64,000 nt of DNA from Siniperca chuatsi (GCF_020085105.1 NC_058044.1:34374952-34438951), one strand, 5' to 3'. Numbered from the stretch's first letter, positions 42,848 to 55,814 are shown. A program made the numbers and translations. The notes: generated by a model from the sequence alone, not told the origin.

Positions 42848-45800
42848 ATAGCCCTGTGAAGTTGTGGAATGTGGGTGGAAACTCTGGTTCTCCAATCAGT
42901 TAACTTGGTTTTAGCAGGCTGTTGGTTAAACTAGTGTGATAGGATCAGGGCAGTTATCTGCTTTACTGTGTATCTTTAATCCTGAGCACACATGAGCCGC
43001 ACTGCTGCACTGGGTGACATGTTCCTTCATCACCACGAACACACACACTGGAGTTTATTCTGCCTCAGTCCCACACACACCGTCCTGCTGCCCCAAACAC
43101 TCACTACAGCACCAGATGTGGATTCATCCGCCGCTGGAAATAGTCCCCAACAAATGCACTGTTTCCTTCTGTTAGTCTGATAAAAACTACAGCGAGCAGC
43201 TGTTTGAGGAATTGACTGAGTATATATTTGTGAGCTGTTTTGAAAGATTTCTGTCTTCAGGAGGAACCAATGGGCCGAGTGGCACAGACAGGAAGTCAGA
43301 CAGTATTGAGAGACGGAGTAAAGGCCACAGAATTCTTTATCAAAGAAAGTGCTCGTCAGAACAGCGTCTGATTTCCCCTCTCTGGCAGGGCTGCATCAGA
43401 CAACTGTAACTCTCCGAAACCAACAATCCAAAATGCACACATCACTTCACTTCACTTCACTTCACTTCACCCAGGGATTGGTCGGCTGTGTGGAGGTGAG
43501 AAAGTAAGCAAGTGCAGCATTATGAATGTCTTCAGGGACAGGCAGTCTGAAGGCGTGCGCCTGGATGGATTACTGAACAGGTCCAGCGGCCCCAGGGGTC
43601 AGGGGGCCCCAAAGCCATAGCTTTTTTTTTTGAAGTGGCTGTTATTAATACTTCTTGCTAGAAACTCCAAGTGCTCAGTCAAAATTGTTAATTTTCCCCT
43701 ACATAATACAACCATATACTACTTAACAAAGTGTAACCTGCACCACAGGTTTCCTCTGACATGTTTCTATAATATTTTTTATAATGGCGTATGCTTTAGT
43801 GTTTTGTAAAATATTTGTGGAGAGGAATGTCAGTGTGGGTCAGCTGTGGCAGAAAGCTTTGGGAAAGACATCTGTTTTCAACCAACAGCACAAATTTAGA
43901 GTTGAGGTAAAAGAAAGAATTTGACATTTTGGGAAATGCACTTACTTTCTTTCTTGCTGAGAGTTAGCTGAGAAGATCCTTTACTAATGACTTGATTATT
44001 TTCATTTTAGATCCATCTGCTGAGTATTTTCTCCATTAATTGATTGATTGTTTGGTTTGTAAAACTTGAGAAAATAGTGAGAAATGCCGTCACAACGACC
44101 GAAGTGACGCCTTCACAACGCTGTGACTATTGGACAAATCAAATAATTACAAAGACAAGAACAGGAGGACCTGTTTCACAGTAGAGCCTGTTTCAGTGTT
44201 CATAAGTGTTTGGCCGTAGGATATCCTCACAGGACTACACACATCCTCACACACAGGCCTACACACATCCTCACACACAGGCCTATACACATCCTCACAG
44301 GCCTACACACATCCTCACACACAGGCCTACACACATCCTCACACACAGGCCTACACACATCCTCACAGGCCTACACACATCCTCACACACAGGCCTACAC
44401 ACATCCTCACACACAGGCCTACACACATCCTCACAGGCCTACACACATCCTCACAGGCCTACATACATCCTCACACACAGGCCTACACACATCCTCACAG
44501 GCCTACACACATCCTCACACACAGGACTACACACAGGCCTACACACATCCTCACACATAGGCCTACACACATCCTCACAGGCCTACACACATCCTCACAG
44601 GCCTACATACATCCTCACACACAGGCCTACACACATCCTCACAGGACTACACACATCCTCACACACAGGCCTACACACATCCTCACACACAGGCCTACAC
44701 ACATCCTCACACACAGGCCTATACACATCCTCACAGGCCTACACACATCCTCACACACAGGCCTACACACATCCTCACACACAGGCCTACACACATCCTC
44801 ACAGGCCTACACACATCCTCACACACAGGCCTACACACATCCTCACACACAGGCCTACACACATCCTCACAGGCCTACACACATCCTCACAGGCCTACAT
44901 ACATCCTCACACACAGGCCTACACACATCCTCACAGGCCTACACACATCCTCACACACAGGCCTACACACATCTCACACACAGGCCTACACACATCCTCA
45001 CACACAGGCCTATACACATCCTCACAGGCCTACACACATCCTCACACACAGGCCTACACACATCCTCACACACAGGCCTACACACATCCTCACAGGCCTA
45101 CACACATCCTCACACACAGGCCTACACACATCCTCACACACAGGCCTACACACATCCTCACAGGCCTACACACATCCTCACAGGCCTACATACATCCTCA
45201 CACACAGGCCTACACACATCCTCACAGGCCTACACACATCCTCACACACAGGACTACACACAGGCCTACACACATCCTCACACATAGGCCTACACACATC
45301 CTCACAGGCCTACACACATCCTCACAGGCCTACATACATCCTCACACACAGGCCTACACACATCCTCACAGGCCTACACACATCCTCACACACAGGCCTA
45401 CACACATCCTCACAGGCCTACACACATCCTCACAGGCCTACACACATCCTCACACACAGGACTACCCACAGGCCTACACACATCCTCACACACAGGCCTA
45501 CACACATCCTCACACACAGGCCTACACACATCCTCACAGGCCTGCACACATCCTCACACACAGGCCTGCACACAGGCCTGCACACAGGCCTGCACACAGT
45601 CCTACACACAGCCTACACACAGGCCTGCACACATCCTCACACAGGCCTACACACAGGCCTGCACACATCCTCACACAGGCCTACACACAGGCCTACACAC
45701 AGGCCTACACACAGGCCTGCACACATCCTCACAGGCCTACACACAGGCCTACACACAGGCCTGCACACATCCTCACAGGCCTACACACAGGCCTGCACAC

Positions 45801-48800
45801 AGGCCTACACACATCCTCACACAGGCCTACACACAGGCCTACACACAGGCCTGCACACATCCTCACAGGCCTACACACAGGCCTGCACACAGGCCTACAC
45901 ACATCCTCACACACAGGCCTACACACCGGTCTGCACACATCCTCACACACAGGACTACACACAGGCCTGCACACATCCTCACAGGCCTACACACAGGCCT
46001 ACACACATCCTCACAGGCCTGCACACATCCTCACACACAGGCCTACACACAGGCCTACACACAGGCCTGCACACATCCTCACAGGCCTACACACAGGCCT
46101 GCACACAGGCCTACACACATCCTCACACACAGGCCTGCACACAGGCCTGCACACATCCTCACACAGGCCTACACACAGGCCTGCACACATCCTCACACAG
46201 GCCTACACACAGGCCTACACACAGGCCTACACACAGGCCTGCACACATCCTCACAGGCCTACACACAGGCCTGCACACAGGCCTACACACATCCTCACAC
46301 ACAGGCCTACACACCGGCCTGCACACATCCTCACACACAGGACTACACACAGGCCTGCACACATCCTCACAGGCCTACACACAGGCCTACACACATCCTC
46401 ACAGGCCTACACACATCCTCACACACAGGCCTGCACACAGGCCTACACACAGGCCTACACACAGGCCTACACACATCCTCACAGGCCTACACACGTGTGC
46501 ATGTGTGCGTGTGTGTGTCCACCTAACCCCCCAACCCAATCTCTGACTGAAGATTTCACACTTGCATTACATTTTAGAAGCTCTTCATATGTTTTGTATG
46601 TACAATTTGTAAAGTAACTAAAGCTGTCAGATGGTCGTGGTGCAGTAAAAAGTACAATATTGCTCTCTGAGATGTGGTGGAGTGGAAGCTGAAAATGGCA
46701 TGAAAAGATACTAATCAAGTAAAGTACAAGTGCCTCAAATTTGAACGTAAGTAATGTCAAACTATTCCTTTAACCTGCAAAAAAGATTTCCACCGACTGT
46801 GAGCGATGCAGGGGGTGGGGGCTGCTGCTCTGGTAGGTAGGAGTGGGGCCTGAGTTTAGCACTGGACATCAATCATGTACTGCTGAATCATCCAAACGGG
46901 GAGCATTTCATAGAAGACTGGGCTGCTTGCAGATGGTCAGTGAAGTGTCTGAGGAGTAGATATTCTATTCATCTCCTGCAGATTCTCTTAATATGCAACC
47001 ATTCAGCAAATGTGATACTCTTTTATCTTTTATTTTTACCTGTCATACAAAAACATTCATATTGAACATGTAAAAGCTTACAACAAAGCTTTTACTAATA
47101 CTGTTCCCCCGCCATTTGACACAGTCCTTTCAGCTCCTTCAAAGTCTGCAGTCCAGTGAAGCTGGTGGAGGAGCTCCTGTCAGGTGATGAGTGGTCACAG
47201 TTCCTGTACAGAGACCAGAGCTCCACTCCCGACCCACCTCCATACCAGACACGCTCAGAGGACACAGCACAGCTCCGTGGGGACTTCCACTGTAACTCTA
47301 GTGCTGAACTGGACCTCGCTCTGGATGTGTTTGAAGGCAACCCTGCCGACCCAGAGGAGGAGCCTGTCTACGAGGATATCGATCTATCAAATATCACCCA
47401 AAAGAGCCAAACACGCGAGCAACAGATATACAGTAATATACCAAATATATTACTGCACAGTGAAGCAAGTCAGATGAGTAAGTATAACCAGAGTGGATTA
47501 TGTGTTTATAAGAATGTATGATGGATTATCCTTTGATTTCAACTGCTGGGTTCGACGTGTGGTTTTTCTTTAATGTTTGGATTGAAGCTGTATGAAAACC
47601 TACATAGATGTTTACTGATATTCAGTATCTTACATTTCAGCTTGTCTGCCTAATGTTTTCTGGGGTAAACAGTCCGGTGGAAAGTCTTTGAAACCCCCTT
47701 CAGATAAACTTGGCCCACTGAAAGCCAGACTCATTTACTGCTCCTTAAAGTTACGATCCTTAAGAATATCATGAAATCAAATCCCATTTTTACTATTCAT
47801 AACTGATCTCACTGATATCAGCCTTGCGGTTTATTGTTCACTCCCCACTTTACTGAATACAAAAGTTCAAACAGGCATCTGTAGAACATGATATTAGTTC
47901 ATTTCTCTAGTCTGATATGAACTCATATATACTGTAAAACTTGAACACTGACAAAACCTGACTTTACCATCTGGTCTTCATATTCAGGCAGTATATTTGG
48001 CCATTGTTCCAGGCCCTCTACATACAAATTCAGTTTGATTCGAGACTTTGAATAGAATGAGAGAAAGAAGGCAATGACTCGGCTCCGAGGCAGAGAAAAG
48101 TCTGTTCACAGGTCATTTGCTTCTTAATTTAAAATGATGTCTTTTCAGAAAATCCATTACTCCACTCCTGATATTTCTGTATTCTCTAGTGTTATAAAAT
48201 GCACGGCGTTAACAAATTCCTGAGATACTGGTAGCATTGCAGAGTGTTGATTCTTCTTCAACAGGCCCCAGAACCAAAGACATTTACGACACAGTGGAGT
48301 TTATCCAGCCTGTGCAGCCTGCAAACACATACTTTTCTGATATTAAGGTTGGTGATAGGTTCAATAAAATGTGCCATTTCAGTATTTTGTGTTAAATATC
48401 AGATCACGTTTTAATTGTCATATGCATTTGTCTGTGTCTGCTAGTCTGAGAGGGTTCTGGACAGTTCAGTTCAGAAGTATCTCATCAAGCTGAGCAAGAG
48501 GAGACGCAGAGCAGCACGGAAACAGCGCCGTGATGGGAGCCATGGTCAGGCGGCCATCTCTTTTCTAATATCCATCCATGTAGAAAAGTCTACTATCTAG
48601 CCTGGTTACTGCACATGCACTGTTTCACACCGTCTGAAGTCTGACACACACAGAGCAGAACACAGAAAATAGTGGAAAATATGACAGACCATCTTTCTAT
48701 ATGAGGGAATATGCAAAAAGTAAGTGTAGAAGAATGACATGAGCCTTGTTTTGAAGCAGAGTCCTTCGGCCACTCTCCATCCTCCACCTCGCCACCACAA

Positions 48801-49066
48801 GTCTTCCCTGCCTCCATCTTCTATAACATCCCAGCTTCAGGAGGAGAGGAGGAACAGCAGCTCTCCACAGGAAAGGTTTGTACGAGGAACCGTTATTTCA
48901 CTATTTTGATGAGTCCTCTTCAACTGATGTGTTGATCAGCTGTGATCCTGTGTGTGTGTGTCAGTCTGGAGGAAGCAGTCCCAGATGTCTGGCCAAGATA
49001 AAGACAGCTCTGAAGGATCAAACCTTGCTGAGAGCAGCGCAGCCAGAGGAGGACAGAGGAAAGTAG
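39680..49066 (+). CDS. Unrecognised Pro-rich, Tyr-motif protein, seven exons
   Basis: Exons 39680-40513 (possibly starting at an acceptor at 39660), 40744-40901, 47125-47477, 48265-48347, 48445-48544, 48760-48875 and 48965-49066 (TAG) join in consistent phases (0, 2, 1, 0, 1, 0), giving about 580 residues. The N-terminus is a polyproline block (PPQPPPKPHPKCPPKPPIKPP region), then a charged, probably helical region. Exon 2 has a Glu run. Exon 3 carries VEELLSGDEWSQFLYRD, VYEDIDLSNI and IYSNI; exon 4 IYDTVEF; exon 5 a basic run KLSKRRRRAARKQRR. Polyproline plus several YxxI/YxxV-type sites suggests an adaptor binding SH3 and SH2 domains, but this is inference and I do not recognise the family. 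Further 5' exons may exist. Confidence 0.65.
41317..42031 (+). repeat. 33/30-bp minisatellite in intron 2
   Basis: About 23 tandem units of GTAGACGCAGACGGAGGAGGACTGAGGCAGTGT type (33 bp; a 30-bp variant lacks one GGA). Key parts are GTAGACGCAGACG and GACTGAGGCAGTG. Because both unit lengths are multiples of three, open frames exist on both strands; these are artefacts. Variant units carry GACGTAGG in place of GACGGAGG. Confidence 0.95.
42428..42480. repeat. (CA)n microsatellite
   Basis: About 26 CA dinucleotides in intron 2 of the unrecognised gene. Confidence 0.95.
42780..42842. repeat. (CA)n microsatellite
   Basis: About 31 CA dinucleotides, 300 bp from the previous array. Confidence 0.95.
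43442..43470. repeat. (CACTT)n microsatellite
   Basis: Five to six CACTT units. Confidence 0.9.
44229..46494 (+). repeat. 2.27-kb minisatellite with higher-order structure
   Basis: Built from CACAGGCCTACACA and CATCCTCACA modules, about 14-24 bp each, in changing order. Larger periods are visible. The variant GGACTACACACAGGCC recurs at 44524 and 45251 (727 bp), and ACCGG(T/C)CTGCACAC recurs about 388 bp apart near 45926 and 46314. The right half is enriched for CCTGCACAC. The array lies in intron 2 of the unrecognised gene; its 800-codon open frame is an artefact. Confidence 0.95.
46610..46770 (+). mobile_element. hAT-like MITE end
   Basis: AAAGTAACTAAAGCTGTCAG, GTGCAGTAAAAAGTACAATA and AATCAAGTAAAGTACAAGTG match the terminal part of the fish MITE also seen at 22762-23176. 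Confidence 0.65.
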
Positions 49067-49536
49067 AGGACGCTTCTTCCATTTCATTTAGTGTCTTTAA
49101 TATTAACATATTATATCAATTATTACAACAGCCAAAAAATGCTGATTATTTGTGGAATTGTATGGATGAGGAGAATGTTTTTGCCTTGAATGTATTGGTT
49201 TACCCAATGTGATTTTGAAAATGTTTCATAACCAGCGAGGGTGGTAATGCCTCCACACAGATGATGCGTAATCTTTCAACTTAGTTTTATATGAAAATCA
49301 TCAAATTTGGAGTTGTTCAGTGTCCTTTTAGTAGGAATGTAATGTCTGATGTGTGTAAATGTAATGCTACAATACCAGAAATAACTTCTGTTTTATACCA
49401 AATTAGACATTCATATGTATGTCAAAACAACAAAAGACGCAAAGTTTGTGGCAGGCACCCTCACATCTACATCAGAATCCACGGAAAGTCGGGACAGCAA
49501 ATCTTTAGGAAGTTTAGTTTTTACACACAGATTCAA
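49067..49536. other. 3' flank of the unrecognised gene
   Basis: Likely 3' untranslated sequence; no other gene seen. Confidence 0.4.
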
Positions 49537-49752
49537 ATAAACGGACTGCACTCGTAGAGCGCCTTTCTAGTCTTTTTCCACCACTCAAATCGCTTCAACT
49601 ACAAATCACATTCACAGAATTCACAAACAGTGAGGGGTCAGGGTCTTGCCCATGGACACCTTGACATGTGGGGTGGAGGAAGCTGGGATCGAACCGCCGG
49701 CCTTCTGATTGGTGGAAGACCTGCTCTGCTGCTAAGCCACAGTTGCCCAACT
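49537..49752 (-). mobile_element. tRNA-derived SINE
   Basis: On the minus strand the head carries an A-box-like TGGCTTAGCAGCAGAGCAGG and a B-box GGTTCGATCCC about 30 nt later, the internal pol III promoter of a tRNA. A tRNA-unrelated body follows, ending AAAGGCGCTCTACGAGTGCA, a 3' end shared with fish LINEs. It is not a functional tRNA gene. Confidence 0.7.
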
Positions 49753-50101
49753 TGAACCTGAGATATTATTAGTTTCACCAAGAAGTTACATCACAAGTCT
49801 GTGAATGTGCATACTGATCACTTCCTGCATGAATCCCTGCAGTTCAACTCTGAATCAGGTGCTAAATAACCAGGAACCAATGACTGCTTCCTTATATTAG
49901 TCAGTGTCCACACAGATAAAGTGACATACTGCGCTGTTGATAAGAATACTTAACTACTTCATGATTGCCAATACTTGCTCTTCTCATTGTAGCGAAGTAG
50001 TTTCTGATTTATGCTGAAAGGAATGGAAGGAGGAGACAGTGTGTTGACGAAAGGCGGGTACTGGTGCACATACACACTGTAAAGAGTGAGTACTGACAGT
50101 G

Positions 50102-50140
50102 TTACTGAGCACGCCCGGGCCTGGTCAGTACTCGGCTGTG
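50102..50140 (+). pseudogene. 5S rRNA-derived fragment
   Basis: TGAGCACGCCC is followed directly by GGGCCTGGTCAGTACTCGG. Both pieces match vertebrate 5S rRNA (the CTGAACACGCCC and GGGCCTGGTTAGTACTTGG regions), with the intervening 30-odd bases missing. This removes part of the internal promoter, so it is a decayed pseudogene or 5S-derived SINE head. Confidence 0.45.
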
Positions 50141-51054
50141 AGATTGTGAGGGCTGACCCTGACCCTGACCCTGAACACACAGAAAATCAGAGCTGCTCCT
50201 CACTCTGCTCCTCTCAGATGATATCACGTATCAAATGCCAACAAACTGTGCGTCACTTACAGTGCGGGTGTTTTTACTTTTGGGAAGGAGAGCAAAAAGC
50301 AGCAGGTTTAAAAAGACACTTATTTTATTCAGTAGTTACCAAAATATCACACATCCACTACAACACGCTATACACATTTAAACTGAGTTGATTCAATGAT
50401 ATGGAAAGCAAAAGGTATGAGGGCTAGCAGGTGAAGCAAATGAAGAGAGGAATAATGAGACTGACAGATGGATGAATGTACAGGTGGTGTTACCAGTTCG
50501 AACCATTTCAGGCATGATTCTTACCCCCGTTCAGCTGCAGTTAAACTGATGGAGAAGCTGTGCATATTATTTATTATATTATTATTCCGTATATTTGTTT
50601 TATGTGAATGCAAAAGATGCTGCAGTTTTCATAGATGTGTGTGTGAGGCAGAACACTCTTCACACAAAGAAAGTCAATAGGTGCTTAGAAAAGAGACTGC
50701 AGAGAGAAAACAGATAGCTATTCTCTCTACAAGACCACATGAATAAAATGTAGAAATTACACAGTAGATTCCCACTGAACAAAATGCCGATCAAATCAAT
50801 GAACAACTGCAAGATCGTCATCTTCTGAAAACACATGGAAGTCATTCCATGTTCTTCCAAACACAAAGCCTAAAGTGCTTCCTGTCAGTAGCTGGCATCA
50901 CTAACCCTAACCCTCCAGAGGAACACAGAACTGTTGGACACAGTCTCCTCCTGGTGCTTTCACTGGCAAACGCCGAGCTGGTCCGTTACCGGTGCAGCAG
51001 TTTCAGTTGTGTCAGTGCCGTCCTTTGTAGAGAATCCGTCCACCTCCACAGCTT
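50141..51054. other. Intergenic and SARAF 3' untranslated region
   Basis: Probably contains the 3' untranslated part of SARAF near 51054. No other gene was recognised. Confidence 0.45.
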
Positions 51055-54000
51055 CTATCTTCTCTTGGTTCCTCCAAAACCTGACAACCAAACAAAGCAG
51101 TTAGTGAGCCAGCTGCACGCACAGCATGTGCCTGGGTGCTACTGACCTGTGGAGACGTTCGCTGTTACAACTACTACTGAAACACACTGCGTTCACTCCA
51201 GGCAAAAAGAACTGGAGGCATTATCTGGTAATTCTGACTTCTGAATATCCTGATCTAATCCTGATCTTTCCTTTGCTTTTATTTTCTATTCTCATGTAAA
51301 TCTTTTTAACTTTTCAGTACACACTGTTTTCAGCCAGAAGTTTGTGTTTACACCTCGTCAATGTGTAAATGCCTCTGAAACAGCATTTATGGAGCGTTCC
51401 AGTAGCCACTCCATGGAGCCCACAATAATAATAATACTCATTAGGCGTGGGTGATATGAATAAAGTCACAGTGTATGTACTTATATGGTTCAAACAGTCA
51501 AGCAAAATATAGCTGACACTTCTCTATGGTCTCACAGTGTATACTGTCATATCACCCCAATAACAATCATCATTTCCTTTCAGTATCAGTCCTTTCATTA
51601 ATATCGAATCAGTTCAGCTGCCTGATATCAGAGGTGGTATAAGGCTGATGACGTGTCTGGTCTCACACGTGGCTCTGTTAGCTAACGTGCAGGGCTTCTA
51701 CCTGAAGCAGTGCGCGTCCCGGAGGAAGAGGAGGAGTCTCCAGCAGGAGGAGGCCTGCTGTCGGTGTAACTGGAGTAGGTATAGTTGTAGGGCTGGCTTC
51801 TGCGAAACAAACACACAGCACAAATAACCTGACGGCTCTGAACGGAATGGAAGTGGAATACTGTTAAGATTGGGTTTTCTGGGAAGTCACGTATTCTCTA
51901 TTTTTCACTCATTTCCCTCTCTCCATCGCTTTACTAACCTCTGACGACCAAAAAGATATCCCAGCACCCCTCCTGTCCCCATGCCGGTCCAGAAGCCTCC
52001 GCCTGTGCCAGGCGCAGCTCGGCCTCCTGGGTACTGTTGTCCGTGAGTGTAGTCACTGTGGAAACCGTAGCCTGGGTTGGCACCAGGATAGCCTGAACAC
52101 AAAACAAGAACAGATTCAAGGTTTCAGCAAGGTAGTTGTAATCTTATTTCATACTACAGCTACTTCTACAAAGAAAAGAACATGACAATCCTGCACATCC
52201 TCCCTAACAAAGACGTGTTGCTGACGACGCCTTTTCCACGGAGAATCTGCAGTGCAAACCGGACCATCGATTGTTGCTCTATCCACACCTGTGAAGTCAG
52301 GTTTGAATCCCGGGGGTGGTGGTCCCGCAGCGGAGCCATGGTGATTATCTCTGGGGTAACCGGCCTGTGGGCCGTCGTGCCCCCCCCCGGCTGCATTCCC
52401 GCTGAGGAACAGCTTGTAGATGCCGTAGGCTAAGAGCAGAAGCACAGCGAGCACCAGCAGGCCTCCTGAGTCCTCGCTGCCTGATGGGTACGGGCTCTGG
52501 CGGCTCTGCTGGTTGTGCTGGTCACGCTGATGCTTGTTTCCAAAGAAACCGCTGAAGAAACTGGAGGCAAAGCCCCCAAGACCTGAGACGGACAAACAGA
52601 AAACAAACGTTTCTACTATCTGGTCCTTGTGTGAAGATGAAGCCTCGTAAATCTCATATTTCCATCCTCCTACCTCCAAATCCCTTGAATCCACTGTGGG
52701 AACCCCCGCTGCTGTGTGTCCTCCTCCGGCCCTCTCCAGTCAGTTCCAGTGTGTACTCCAGCCCACAGGAGCCCTTCAGTATGTAGGCATCAGCAGGGTG
52801 GCTGTAGCCCTCACAGCTCACCTCAATGCGCCCAAATCGGTAAGCGTTGTCCATATCAGTCTTACACTCCCACTGTGAGGGGGAGGAGGAAAATTACAAC
52901 CAGTGGTGACCCCACCATTCAAAACCTTATTCTCAGATTCAAACGCATCAAGGACGAAACGGCTTTCGTTTCCAAAATCAGCAGATATGAGTACAACAGT
53001 ACAGTCAGTCGCAACTCTCGAAAAGTCTAAACTAGCAGCACCAAGAGGCTGCAAGATCCCTCACTGGCTTCCCACCAGCAAACACAGCCATTGTGTTTGC
53101 TAGAAGTGGAAAAAGATGGACCATTTAGAATTGTGACCAAGCTGTGTACTGAGCGAGATATTTTACAGCGTAAAAATCAACCTGTCAGCGCTCTCTGGTG
53201 GACAAACTCTGTAATGGACACACTGTTTCTGCATGGCCTCAGACATATCTTTGACATGTCATGACATGTGTGCTGATACCAATATAGAGTGGCCCATATA
53301 TCAGCCTGGCAGATTATCAGTCGGGCTCTGGTTGGAATGCATGACAAAGCTGGTGGTACTGCTGCCGGGAGTCCAACCCCAGGCCCAACCCCAGGCCCTA
53401 TACCTGTACGTCCACTCCATCCCAGCCTTTGTTCTGACACTGGACCACCTCTGGGACGAAGGTCTGGCAGCCTGCGGAGCCTCCAACACACTGGAGCTGA
53501 GGCACGGGGCTGGAGCGCCTCGCTGCGGTGTAGCGATCCCTGTACAGAGTCAACACCTGGACGTCCCGCAGCAGCACGCTGCCTGCAGTGGGGGGAGGAG
53601 AAAAAGACTGGCTTCCATTATAATATTATAAGTCACCTTACAAACATATAAAAGCTCCTGCTCTGGAACAAAATGCCTAGTATCACATTCAGGGCTTCTT
53701 CTAGCCAGTGTGAGTTGGATTTTTAAAACAGACAGCAACTCAGGAAGCAACAGGTTTTCCAGAGAATGGAGCTTCATGCCTTTTCGATTTCTTAGTCATT
53801 TTGATCAGTGTACATGGTGGATGCACACAACAGTACTGCAAGAAATCCTTCCTGTGTGAAGCTGGGAGTGTTCTCTGTGGTCAGTTTTAGGAACAGCATC
53901 CCAACAGAACATTTCCATATACTTTTTAACATACCTTTGTCAAAAAATTTAGACTTGTTTGTCTTCAGAGTTTATAGTTGCTTTTCAGAGTGGAAAATAT

Positions 54001-54708
54001 CGGGTGGCCCCTGTACATTCTATACTAATGCAACAGAAGGCAAAGGAAGGCGGGACATACAGCCTTCCACCACAGTCCAGTGTGTCCAAATGCAGAACCA
54101 TTGCAGCGGATAGTAAGATGGATTTGTTGAGACATTTAAGAGATAAAATAATAGTATGTCATTATTATTTGTATTAGTAGTATGTTTATTTTAACGTTAG
54201 CCATGACGCACTTGTCAACATGCAGGCCTACTTGGGGGGGAAACACGACGGGGGGGTAACAGAGGGAGCTGAACCGACATGACATTACTGTATGAGCAGG
54301 AGCGTCAGTCACTTCATTTAGCTAGAAGACGTAGCTTGGCATGTGGATATTCTTGCAGGGTCTGTATGCGTAGACTGTTTTTAAAATGTTAGCATTAAAA
54401 ATAACGTGTAGGCTACTTCAGACGTTAATGGCCATATGTTTAATTTGGTTTCAAAATTCGCTGAGCAAGTTGGAAGGCTGTGAGCGGAAGTTGTGGCGTT
54501 TTGTCTGTCTGGTTGCCGATGGTCACTGCTACTGTTGTAACTTAGTTTGCTACACTTCCTAAACATGGCGGCTGCCTATAAAAAAAACTTAAGTCAAACA
54601 TCAAATGTTAACAAGCAGAAGTCGACGGAAGCTAAACCTACCGTCATCCCAACTCTTGATGTGCCCCACCAACAAAAACTGCAACAAAACGGCAATAAAC
54701 CGTTTCAT
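51055..54708 (-). CDS. saraf: SARAF, store-operated calcium entry regulator
   Basis: Seven exons: 54708-54642, 53582-53404, 52872-52674, 52582-52289, 52092-51939, 51799-51702 and 51080-51055 (TAG). All splice sites are GT-AG and phases agree, giving 338 residues, close to the human length. SARAF is an ER membrane protein that promotes slow inactivation of STIM-gated calcium entry. Exon 1 is a signal peptide ([15 protein letters not shown]). The luminal domain has conserved cysteines ([34 protein letters not shown]). A single transmembrane helix ([19 protein letters not shown]) follows, then a cytosolic tail with [30 protein letters not shown] and the terminal GFGGTKRR. The gene appears intact. 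Confidence 0.95.
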
Positions 54709-55302
54709 TTTCTTGCTGTTTATTCCTACACGAGATTCTGACAGTCGTTGTTTCTCTCAACAACTAATTAAAGTTACTATGAAACCGGAAACGTCTCACT
54801 CTGCATTACATTGGACCTGACTGGTGGTGAAACAACCCGAACACAACACAAAAAATCTTAACTTCCGTGTTGCGTCATCTGTTTTTGCCGTCGCCAACCA
54901 ATGAGTAACGTGCACGACTGCCGAGTGGATCTTCTTCTTCGATTTGCTGGCGGGCTGCAAACCAACGTTAAAGGTGCATGCCGCCACCTACTGTATCGGA
55001 GTGTGTAACATCATGACTTTAACCAAAACTAACAAACGGGGGGAAAATAAAACAAAAAACACCTCTTTATACATGTTATATTCTAGATATGAAAGCTGTT
55101 TCTTTCAAATCTTTAAATAAAGCCCTTTGAACCTGTAAGTGTTTCTCCCGGGTCCCTAACAGACCTTTGACGCTCCGCTCCCTGCCTCTCTGCCACTCGG
55201 CCCTTCAGTCTCTCTCTTTCCATCCCATCAGCACGTTCAGCAGATTCCTTCCAGTTACAAGTCTCACATTTATCTGACTGACTGTTTCATGGTATACAAG
55301 CT
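54709..55302. other. SARAF upstream region
   Basis: Expected promoter side of SARAF. No clear TATA box or CpG island was evident by eye, and no other gene was recognised. Confidence 0.4.
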
Positions 55303-55307
55303 AGCAC

Positions 55308-55814
55308 TGTCATAGTTTGGGGTTTTGTCCTGTTTCCTGTTTTATTTTGTAGTGTTCTCCTCCCCTTGTGTGTCGTGTGGTTTTACTTCCTGTCTTTGTT
55401 TGTGTTCCTTCCAGTTTAGATTGTTGGCCCCTCCTTGATTGACTGCACCTGTATTCTTGTTGTCTCACCTACCTTAGTGTATTTAGTCCGGGTCTTTTCC
55501 TGTGTTTGTTGTCGGCTCGTTGTCCATACCGACATTTCTTACCGTGAGTCCTATAATATGGATTCTTTTGACCTTGCTTGTACTGTGGACTCGTGAACTT
55601 TTGCCTGCTCCCTGTTGGATTTGTTTGGACTTGCTCCCTGGTTTTGACCAAGCCAGAACGTACACTCCCTGTCTCCGTCCCCGGAGCCTCGCCGCTCTGG
55701 AAGAGCCCAGGATCCCCCAGTGTTACTTGCAGTGTATAATAAAACGGTTGCTATCTCATCCAAATACCACTTCCTTGAGTTCTGCATTTGGGTCCTTAAA
55801 CTGTGCATATAACA
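55308..55814 (+). mobile_element. Solo LTR with perfect 5-bp target duplication
   Basis: A 507-bp unit starts TGTCATAG and ends ATAACA, flanked by AGCAC at 55303-55307 and 55815-55819. A polyadenylation signal (AATAAA) lies at about 55737. The sequence style fits fish Gypsy-type LTRs; no internal coding part remains, implying LTR-LTR recombination. It lies about 600 bp upstream of the SARAF start. Confidence 0.8.

Noticed and set aside
41317-46494. Possible CRISPR-like arrays of short repeats
   Set aside because: No unique spacers between units, eukaryotic context and no cas-like genes; ordinary minisatellites.
44206-46617. 800-codon open frame of His/Thr/Pro repeats
   Set aside because: It is a translation of the minisatellite; no start context, splice link or non-repeat domain.
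47095-47340. Minus-strand ORF opposite exon 3 of the unrecognised gene
   Set aside because: Shadow of the plus-strand exon, which has splice sites and consistent phase.
49683-49752. tRNA gene on the minus strand
   Set aside because: Has A- and B-box-like sequence but poor cloverleaf potential and a SINE body attached; a SINE head rather than a tRNA gene.
50154-50180. Interstitial telomere-like repeat
   Set aside because: Only about three CCCTGA units, not CCCTAA, and next to 5S-like sequence.
54547-54820. Plus-strand ORFs starting ATGGCGGCTGCC opposite SARAF exon 1
   Set aside because: Short, no domain; the minus strand carries a signal-peptide exon in correct phase with SARAF exon 2.
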